Position numbers and translations under genes: made by a program
Notes under the pieces: generated by a model
The model's database searches: none
Told to the model about the DNA's origin: nothing
The model's input: the letters and a program-made list of their open reading frames with translations, nothing else
Assembly: GCF_002234595.1 (NCBI RefSeq)
Contig: NZ_NMUL01000021.1
Span: 62,001 to 126,000, forward strand
DNA length: 64,000 nt
DNA from: Amycolatopsis vastitatis
GTDB lineage: Bacteria > Actinomycetota > Actinomycetes > Mycobacteriales > Pseudonocardiaceae
Direction of reading: 5' to 3'
Shown: positions 59,701 through 64,000 of the stretch, piece after piece
Position numbering within the stretch: position 1 is the first letter of the stretch
Layout: each line of letters begins with the position of its first letter

Positions 59701-59864
59701 AACTGGAAGCCCGGTCATTGGACGGGCTGGCCGCCGTCCACGCCCGGACCGGCGCGGTCACCGAGGCCCACCGGCTCTGGGCGGCGGCCCTCGCGATCTA
59801 CGACGACCTGCGCATGCCGGAGGCCGCCGAGGTCCGGGAGCGGCTCATCGCGGACGGGCCCTGA
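56718..59864 (+). CDS. SARP/AfsR-family transcriptional regulator with NB-ARC and TPR domains
   Basis: A 1048-residue regulator. It has an OmpR-type winged helix (about 8-95: IDLRVLGPFEAEAGG, RTVRTYVSRLRRAL), a bacterial transcriptional activation domain (about 100-250: ERLTSALGLWRGTAYAEFDG, ALETFRRARYELVEHAGVEPSPAL) and an NB-ARC region with Walker A GTAGVGKTALVVHWA and Walker B VLVVLDNARD. Around ten TPR repeats occupy the C-terminal third. The full AfsR layout suggests control of secondary metabolism through ATP-dependent oligomerisation. The ATG follows CGGAGGG. No biosynthetic cluster flanks it, so its targets may be remote. It shares a closely similar NB-ARC segment with the STAND protein at 40129. 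Confidence 0.93.
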   Translation: MTGRREPDIDLRVLGPFEAEAGGVLLDPGGPRLRAVLALLTAYAGRPVSVPVFVAELWGPEAPPDAERTVRTYVSRLRRALAPMAGLIGTRAPGYVLLAPESVDAVRFRRLARDGHTALADGAAEVGRERLTSALGLWRGTAYAEFDGIAALEAERTRLARVRLDAVQDRVDADLLAGLGGELVAELTDLTAAHSAHERLWGQLMTALYRAGRQADALETFRRARYELVEHAGVEPSPALTDIQRRILAHDPRLLAAQTAAPGPGRAAVPARPAQLPPVVPQFTGRQAELAALDAAAEQAGTAAVLAVCGTAGVGKTALVVHWAHRAAARFPDGQLYVNLQGFDPGGVLPAEEALRGFLTAFGVPAEHQPGTLQTQVALYRSLTADKRVLVVLDNARDAAHVRPLLPGGPGSTVAITSRDDLAGLVARDGARRIGLDVLGPGEAVELLRQLVGDRVAGPAELEDLAAHCARLPLALRVAAELVVRRGRVGLEDLADERRRLDQLEAGADSATAVRAVFSWSERHLPPAANRLFWLLGLHPGQDAGTEAVAALAGTDAHGGRLLLDVLRGAHLVEASGTDRWTMHDLLRAFARERAHQRLTEADRRSALKNLYEFYLSAALAAMDVVFPETVRWRRDDAEPGKPSPASAVAAKAWLDTERLTLVAITRTADGELAGYAVKLARAIEGYLSVGYHNADAFSVHRRALSAAERLGDPAGQARGLLELGRSHARSGAYGDADEHYRRALELFRQLGDRGGEARTLTALGHNEGRVRRYHDALASYGRALALSREVGDRVQEAVALASIGQVQHGMGRHEEAVSCYRQAAEIYAETGQRVGQGRILNDLGNALQSYGQLREAYDHHERALRILHDIGDRAAESIARTDLGRILSRWGRHTEAFEHHRQAIAVFREIGDPVGETEVLVNLGIAHEHTGRHREAADAHQQAQTLAAKLGDRRFECAALNGLGRAACASGRSAEALSHHEQALTHARAMEDRELEARSLDGLAAVHARTGAVTEAHRLWAAALAIYDDLRMPEAAEVRERLIADGP

Positions 59865-60115
59865 CGCCCTTCCGAAACCCGTCGCGGTACAGCGCGATCG
59901 CGACCAGGACCACCACCGCCACCTCGGCCAGGACGCTCAGCAACGCCTGCGGCGCGGGCTGGAAACCCCGCTCGGAAAAGCCGGACAACCCGGTGGTCCG
60001 CGACAACACGAACCCCGCGAGGGCCCCCGCCGCCAGTCCCGCCGCTGCGAGCCGCGAGGGCCAGCGCCGCCGCCGTCACGAGCAGGAAGTGTTTCACCCC
60101 AAGGGAATTCCTCAT
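59845..60115 (-). pseudogene. Frameshifted small membrane protein, third gene downstream of the sigma factor
   Basis: The frame from ATG 60115 encodes MRNSLGVKHFLLVTAAALALA, a signal/anchor-like start, then turns into Gly/Arg-rich nonsense. A +1 frame picks up the helix LAAAGLAAGALAGFVLSRTTG, an extracellular loop FSERGFQPAPQ and a second helix LLSVLAEVAVVVLVAIALYRDGF, to a stop at 59845-59847. The second frame has no start codon of its own, so one base has been gained or lost near 60050, or there is a sequencing error. The VLSRTTGL motif recurs in small actinobacterial membrane proteins. A CGTAACC-N6-CGTATT motif lies directly upstream. Confidence 0.6.
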
Positions 60116-60122
60116 GCCAGGG

Positions 60123-60141
60123 AATACGCCCGCGGGTTACG
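60123..60141 (-). promoter_or_regulatory. CGTAACC-N6-CGTATT motif, third copy of the sigma-regulon element
   Basis: On the minus strand the 19 bases read CGTAACC-CGCGGG-CGTATT, matching the two promoter copies at 61457-61475 and 61578-61596 at 12 of 13 fixed positions. It overlaps the last codons of the Rieske gene and lies 8 bases before ATG 60115. Confidence 0.6.
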
Positions 60142-60820
60142 CTCCCTTCGGCGGAACGAACACCTCCACCACTCCCCCGGCTTCCCGTACCACCAGGTGC
60201 GGCAACGGCGGCGGCGTCACCGGGAGCTGGTGGGTCAGGACCACCCCGTCCACGGCGAACGACGTCCGGTGACACGGGCAGTCCAGCCGCCGCGCCGGCG
60301 CGTCCAGGTTCAGCCGGCAGCCGAGGTGCGTGCAGGTCGCCGAGACCGCGCGCACCTGCCCGCCGGAGCGGTGCACGAACCCCGCCACCGCCCCGAAGTC
60401 GAACGGCAGCACCCCGCCCTCGGGCAGGTCGTGCGCCGCGACGACGGCCCGCCACCGGCCGTTCTCCGGCCGCAGCGTTTCCTCGGGGGATGGTGGCGTC
60501 GCGGCCGGCTGGCCCGCCGACGTAACGAGGTACTCGACCCCCGCACCGGCCGCGGCCGCCACCGCGGCGGCCGACGACACCTGGATGAACCGGCGGCGGC
60601 TGCCACCGGGCGCGGGCGCCGGCTCGCCGAGCTCCTCGGCGAGCCGGCGGTGCAGCCCGGCGACGAACTCTTCGCTCGCCGCCGCGCCGCCCGGCCGGGC
60701 GGCGCGCAGCAGCACCGCGGTCCGCAGCTCGGCTTCGTCGCCGGGGCCCGCCGCGAACGGGCGCGGCCGTCGCCGCCGCAGGAGGTCCTTGACGAACCGG
60801 CGGACGCCTCGAGTGCTCAC
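60137..60820 (-). CDS. Membrane-anchored Rieske 2Fe-2S protein, possible anti-sigma
   Basis: A 227-residue protein. The N-terminal ~75 residues are cytoplasmic, charged and anti-sigma-like in size (KDLLRRRRPRPF; SEEFVAGLHRRLAEEL). A Tat-type SRRRFIQ motif and one hydrophobic helix (75-100) follow. The extracytoplasmic domain holds a Rieske centre: Cys163 and His165 (CTHLGC), Cys181 and His184 (CPCH), with Cys168 and Cys183 able to form the usual disulfide. The arrangement fits a redox-active protein outside the membrane, tethered to a cytoplasmic domain that could hold the sigma factor; that role is inference. The GTG overlaps the sigma gene's stop (GTGA). Confidence 0.85.
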   Translation of the reverse strand: MSTRGVRRFVKDLLRRRRPRPFAAGPGDEAELRTAVLLRAARPGGAAASEEFVAGLHRRLAEELGEPAPAPGGSRRRFIQVSSAAAVAAAAGAGVEYLVTSAGQPAATPPSPEETLRPENGRWRAVVAAHDLPEGGVLPFDFGAVAGFVHRSGGQVRAVSATCTHLGCRLNLDAPARRLDCPCHRTSFAVDGVVLTHQLPVTPPPLPHLVVREAGGVVEVFVPPKGA

Positions 60821-61416
60821 GTCTCCATCCCTTCCGCCAGCTGAGCCGCCTGACGCAGGGCGCGGTGCTGCAACACTTTCGCGTTGCCGACGGTGGTGCC
60901 CAGCTCCGCCGCCGCTTCCTTGAGCGAACAGGCCTGCAGGAACCGCAGGCGCAGGATCCGGCCGTAGCGCTCGGGCAGCTGCCCGAGGATGGCCTCGGCG
61001 CGGGCCGGCGTGCCCGGGTCCACGGTGCCGGCTTCGACTGTGCCTGCTTCAAAACCGGCGATGTCGCGTTCCTCGTCCAGGGTGGTGATCTCCCGGCCGA
61101 GCGTGCGCCGCCAGTGCCCGGCCAGCACGGTCCGCGCGGTGGCCAGCAGGTACGCCCGGACCTCGCCCACGCTCGCCGAAACGCGCAACGGCCGCAGCGC
61201 GGTCAGGAAGACCTCCGTGGTGAGGTCCTCCGCGTCGGGCCGGTTGCCCACCTTCGAGAACATCAGCCGGTACACGCGGTCGACGTTGTCGCGGTAGACC
61301 GCCTCCCAGTCCGGGTAGACGTCCGCGCCGACCGCGTGCAGCCGCGCGCGCGGCGCCGCTTCGTTCTGTTCGCCGTGTTCGGCGCGTTTGCGCCGGAACC
61401 GCTGTGCCACCGGCAC
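60817..61416 (-). CDS. ECF RNA polymerase sigma factor
   Basis: A 199-residue sigma-70 family protein. Region 2 (about 38-105) reads WEAVYRDNVDRVYRLMFSKVGNRPDAEDLTTEVFLTAL, and region 4 (about 140-190) reads LGQLPERYGRILRLRFLQACSLKEAAAELGTTVGNAKVLQHRAL. The spacer is Gly/Thr/Glu-rich (FEAGTVEAGTVDPGT). It lacks region 3, as ECF sigmas do. The GTG at 61416 follows GGAGAAGG. Its stop overlaps the Rieske gene. A CGTAACC-N6-CGTATC promoter motif lies 41 bp upstream and recurs before the divergent haloperoxidase gene, so the sigma factor probably drives its own operon and that gene. Confidence 0.92.
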   Translation of the reverse strand: MPVAQRFRRKRAEHGEQNEAAPRARLHAVGADVYPDWEAVYRDNVDRVYRLMFSKVGNRPDAEDLTTEVFLTALRPLRVSASVGEVRAYLLATARTVLAGHWRRTLGREITTLDEERDIAGFEAGTVEAGTVDPGTPARAEAILGQLPERYGRILRLRFLQACSLKEAAAELGTTVGNAKVLQHRALRQAAQLAEGMET

Positions 61417-61456
61417 CGCCCGCCTTCTCCCCGCCGACTCTTCCCGCCACCTGAGA

Positions 61457-61475
61457 GATACGCATGAGGGTTACG
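61457..61475 (-). promoter_or_regulatory. CGTAACC-N6-CGTATC promoter motif of the sigma operon
   Basis: Read on the minus strand as CGTAACC-CTCATG-CGTATC, 41 bp before the sigma-factor GTG. GTTACGAATCCG (61470-61481) also forms an inverted pair with CGGATTCGTAAC (61551-61562) across the divergent gap. Confidence 0.65.
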
Positions 61476-61577
61476 AATCCGGCCGAAAGCAGGCGGACAC
61501 GGTCCGGAGCCAACCCTCTCACCAGCACCCTTTCCGCCGTGGCTGCCGGTCGGATTCGTAACGATCGGCACAGTCGC

Positions 61578-61596
61578 CGTAACCGATGACCGTATC
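61578..61596 (+). promoter_or_regulatory. CGTAACC-N6-CGTATC promoter motif of the haloperoxidase gene
   Basis: Read as CGTAACC-GATGAC-CGTATC, 33 bp before the haloperoxidase ATG. Identical at all 13 fixed positions, with the same N6 spacing, to the divergent sigma-operon copy, which points to control by one sigma factor. Confidence 0.65.
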
Positions 61597-61629
61597 GGTG
61601 GGCAGACCCTCCGACGACCTGGGAGCGAA

Positions 61630-62907
61630 ATGACCACATCGATGTCGCGGCGGCACCTGCTCGTCACCTCCGGCGCGGCTGCCGCCGTGCTCGCCACCAC
61701 CGGCCTGCCCGCACCCGCCGCGGCGGCCGTGGCGCCGGCCCGGCCGGGCGGCGCGGACGTCGTCCTCGCCTGGAACCGGGAGCTGCTGGCCATCGTGCGC
61801 ACGGCCGGCCTGCAGCCCGCGACCGTGCACCCGACGCGGAGCTTCGCGCTGCTGCACGCGGCGATCCACGACGCCGTCGTCGCGACGACCGGCACCGGGC
61901 GGCCCTACCTGTTCACCGTCGACGTCCCCGGTCACGCGGCACCGGAAGCGGCGGCGGCGCAGGCGGCCCACGACGCGCTGGCCGCGCTCTACCCAGCCCG
62001 GGCGGCCGAGCTCGCGGGCCTGCTGGCCGGGCAGCTGGCCGCGGTGACGCCACCGGCCGCGCGGGCCGCGGGTGTGCGCGCCGGGCAGCTCGTCGCCCGG
62101 CTGCTGCTCGGCCTGCGCACCGGCGACGGTTCGGCCGCGACCCCGCCCGTGCTGCCGCCGGGCACCGCGCCCGGGCAGTACCGGCCGACGCCGCCGGCGT
62201 TCGCGCCCGCCGCGTTCACCCACTGGGCCGCCGTGACGCCGTTCGTGCTCGACCGCGCCGACCGGTTCCGGCCCGGGCCGTACCCCGCGCTGAACGGCGC
62301 GCGGTACGCGAAAGCCCTGCAGGAGGTGGCCGCGACCGGACGCGACACCAGCACCACCCGCACCGCCGATGAAACCGTGCAGGCGCGGTTCTGGGCGGCG
62401 CCGATCTGGAACTACTGGAACGAGATCGCGCAGTCGGTCGTCGCCGGTTCACGCGCCAACCTGCTCGTCGCGGCCCGGGTGTTCGCCCGGCTGAACCTGG
62501 CTTTCGCCGACGCCGTGATCGCCTTCTACGAAGCGAAGTACCACTACCGGATCTGGCGGCCGGTCACCGCGATCCGGCTCGCCGGCGAGGACGGGAACCC
62601 GGCCACCGCCGGCGTCCCGGACTGGTCGAGCCTCGCCACCACCCCGGCCGATCCGGCGTACCCCGGCGCGCACAGCGTCGTCTCGCAGGCGGGCGCGCTG
62701 GTCCTGCGCCGGGAGTACGGGCCGCGGTGGCCCGTGGAAGTCCGCTCCGAAGCGCTGCCGGGGGTGGTCCGGCGGTTCCCGTCGTTCCAGCACGCCGCCG
62801 ACGAAGCGGGTCTCAGCCGCATCGCCGCCGGCGTGCACACCCGGCTCGACCACGAAGCCGGGCGGCAGCTCGGCCTCGACGTGGCCGCGTTCGTCCTCCG
62901 GTCTTGA
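61630..62907 (+). CDS. Vanadium-dependent haloperoxidase-family protein (PAP2 fold), Tat-exported
   Basis: A 425-residue protein with a twin-arginine signal (SMSRRHLLVTSGAAAAVLATTG, 5-35) and a helical domain of the vanadium-haloperoxidase/PAP2 superfamily. Oxyanion-binding motifs are KYHYRIWRP (Lys303), YPGAHSVVSQ (His348, Ser349) and SRIAAGVHTRLDHEAG (Arg397, His403), in the usual order. Bacterial members may be true haloperoxidases or act on other substrates; some are phosphatases. No halogen-specific residue can be judged here. It is divergent from the ECF sigma gene and shares its promoter motif, so it is probably part of an envelope stress or redox regulon. Confidence 0.88.
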   Translation: MTTSMSRRHLLVTSGAAAAVLATTGLPAPAAAAVAPARPGGADVVLAWNRELLAIVRTAGLQPATVHPTRSFALLHAAIHDAVVATTGTGRPYLFTVDVPGHAAPEAAAAQAAHDALAALYPARAAELAGLLAGQLAAVTPPAARAAGVRAGQLVARLLLGLRTGDGSAATPPVLPPGTAPGQYRPTPPAFAPAAFTHWAAVTPFVLDRADRFRPGPYPALNGARYAKALQEVAATGRDTSTTRTADETVQARFWAAPIWNYWNEIAQSVVAGSRANLLVAARVFARLNLAFADAVIAFYEAKYHYRIWRPVTAIRLAGEDGNPATAGVPDWSSLATTPADPAYPGAHSVVSQAGALVLRREYGPRWPVEVRSEALPGVVRRFPSFQHAADEAGLSRIAAGVHTRLDHEAGRQLGLDVAAFVLRS

Positions 62908-62932
62908 CGAGCGCCGGACGAGCCGGCGGCGA

Positions 62933-64000
62933 TCAGCCGTTGCGCACGATCCGCCACCGGTTGGCAGCCGCGCCGCTGTCGGGGCCCTGGACGGCATACG
63001 CGCCGGCGGCGGTCGAGCCGTTCTCGATGGTCAGCAGCTTGCCGCTGTTGACGTTGCGGATCTTGACGGTGCCGTCCCCCTGGTCGACGACGGTCCACCG
63101 GTGGTCCGCGGTGCCGTTGTCCGACCACTGCAGGACGCGGGCGTTGTCCGCGGTCGACATGTCCAGGACCCCGAGCACCTTGCCGCTGTTGGCGTTGCGG
63201 AACCGGACGGCGGTCCCGTCGGTGATCATTTCCCAGTTGTGGTCGGCGGTGCCGTTGTCCGTCCACTGCAGCGCGCGGCCGCCGTCGGCGGTGGACATGT
63301 TCTCCACCCCGAGCAGCAGCCCGCTGCCCACGTTGACCAGGTGGCTGGTCGTCGCGCTCGAGCCACTGGTGTTCCAGTAGACCGCGTAGTTGAAGCCCTG
63401 CGCGTCGTAGAAGGGCACCAGGTTGACCGCAGCGCCGTTCGCCTTGGCGCTGAAGGTGAGCGCGCTGCTGCTGGTCCGCGTGATCGAGCTCTGGTCGAGG
63501 GCCGGCGGCGCGCTGAGGGAGGTGGTGCCGTAGTTGCCCGCCAGGACCACCGGCCCGTAGGCGACCGCGGCGACGTTCGCGTTGTCGTTGGCCGGCCGCA
63601 GGGCCACCTTCATCGGCAGCCGGACGGTCACCGTGTCGCCGGAGGCCCAGGACCGGGACAGCGTGGCGTAGCTGCCGGGGGTGGTGGTCACGTTCTGCGC
63701 GACGCCGTTGACGCTGACGGTCGCCCCGCTCGTCCAGCCGGGAATGCGCAGGCGCATGGCCCAGGTCCCGCTCGCGTTCCCGGTGACCGTCAACGTGGTG
63801 GTGTCACTGGCCGGGTACGACGTGGTCTGGGTGACCGTGATGCCGCGCTGGGTCCAGGTGAGCACCGAAGGCAGGTACAGGTTCACGATCAGCGTCGTGC
63901 CGGCGTAGAAGTAGATCGAGTCCGCCAGCTTCGTCTGGGTTTCCAGGCCGGTCCCCTGGCAGCACCAGAACGAGTTGTAGTCGGTGCTCCACGTGCCGCC
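62933..64000 (-). CDS. GH127 beta-L-arabinofuranosidase-like protein with lectin domain, 5' end outside window
   Basis: The frame is open to the right edge, so only the C-terminal 355 residues are present. The first residues include YNSFWCCQGTGLETQTKLADSIYFY, the Cys-Cys motif of GH127/DUF1680 enzymes, where a zinc-bound Cys acts as nucleophile. A beta-sandwich follows (WAMRLRIPGW, VRLPMKVALRPANDN and YGPVVLAGNYG). The last ~135 residues are a ricin-type beta-trefoil with three similar units (TSGSSATTSHLVNVGSG; NANSGKVLGVLDMSTAD; NVNSGKLLTIENGSTA). It should release beta-L-arabinofuranose from plant glycoproteins or pectin. It is convergent with the haloperoxidase gene, 25 bp away. Confidence 0.88.
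   Translation of the reverse strand, partial: GGTWSTDYNSFWCCQGTGLETQTKLADSIYFYAGTTLIVNLYLPSVLTWTQRGITVTQTTSYPASDTTTLTVTGNASGTWAMRLRIPGWTSGATVSVNGVAQNVTTTPGSYATLSRSWASGDTVTVRLPMKVALRPANDNANVAAVAYGPVVLAGNYGTTSLSAPPALDQSSITRTSSSALTFSAKANGAAVNLVPFYDAQGFNYAVYWNTSGSSATTSHLVNVGSGLLLGVENMSTADGGRALQWTDNGTADHNWEMITDGTAVRFRNANSGKVLGVLDMSTADNARVLQWSDNGTADHRWTVVDQGDGTVKIRNVNSGKLLTIENGSTAAGAYAVQGPDSGAAANRWRIVRNG

Noticed and set aside
1..64000. Search for rRNA, tRNA, insertion sequences, phage genes and toxin-antitoxin pairs
   Set aside because: No transposase, integrase, capsid, toxin or structural RNA signature was recognised by eye in any region. A covariance-model search could still reveal small RNAs.

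Overview
The window is a high-GC actinobacterial chromosome segment. Its features are mostly GC-ending codons, GTG starts, Tat-type signals, SARP/AfsR and STAND regulators, an ECF sigma factor and abundant secreted polysaccharide hydrolases with ricin-type (CBM13-like) or CBM2 modules. The gene mix suggests a soil Pseudonocardiaceae such as Amycolatopsis; this is inferred from gene content, not from a marker gene. No rRNA, tRNA, CRISPR array, insertion sequence or prophage was found.

Layout. (1) 1-0.6 kb: the end of an MBL-fold hydrolase gene and an ABM monooxygenase. (2) 0.69-13.3 kb: a plant-cell-wall island. A leftward operon encodes GH59, GH54 and a GH10-CBM13-GH62 fusion, all with CBM13. 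A rightward set encodes GH6-CBM2 cellulase (with a perfect CebR/CelR-type operator), a CE1-type esterase and a GH95 enzyme, the last two sharing an almost identical lectin domain. (3) 13.3-18.6 kb: a protease remnant, then a SET-domain protein coupled to a Pls/PosA-type poly-amino-acid synthetase. (4) 18.9-23.6 kb: a GT39-like membrane glycosyltransferase, a secreted DPBB protein, a GH128 glucanase, a thaumatin-like protein and a tyrosine phosphatase. (5) 23.9-30.3 kb: a large subtilisin, then a cassette combining MauD- and MauE-like proteins with a Tat-exported six-cysteine protein and orphan membrane proteins. (6) 30.3-38.4 kb: an FtsW-family paralogue, a PadR regulator with a DUF3159-like membrane protein, a tannase/feruloyl-esterase-like hydrolase with an MHS-family transporter and a divergent GAF/PucR-type regulator, and a VOC protein. 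(7) 38.5-46.9 kb: a second GH10 xylanase (CBM2), a 1341-residue STAND-TPR protein, a PPOX-reductase-ferredoxin fusion and its TetR regulator. (8) 47-56.5 kb: amino-acid metabolism: a D-cysteine desulfhydrase/ACC deaminase-like enzyme, a class V aminotransferase, a TetR regulator with permease and amidohydrolase, a DinB protein, a class III aminotransferase, an Lrp regulator and a broken permease. (9) 56.7-62.9 kb: a SARP/AfsR regulator, then an ECF sigma factor, a membrane-anchored Rieske protein, a frameshifted small membrane protein and a divergent vanadium haloperoxidase, linked by a repeated promoter motif. (10) 62.9-64 kb: the end of a GH127-like enzyme with a lectin domain.

How it fits together. 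At least nine carbohydrate-active enzymes act on cellulose, arabinoxylan, galactan, L-fucose/L-galactose-type termini, ferulate or acetyl esters, and fungal beta-1,3-glucan. The tannase-like hydrolase, MHS transporter and GAF regulator could handle released phenolics. The regions most worth experimental attention are the sigma/Rieske/haloperoxidase regulon (59.8-62.9 kb), the mau-like cassette (27.1-30.3 kb) and the SET/Pls pair (13.9-18.6 kb).
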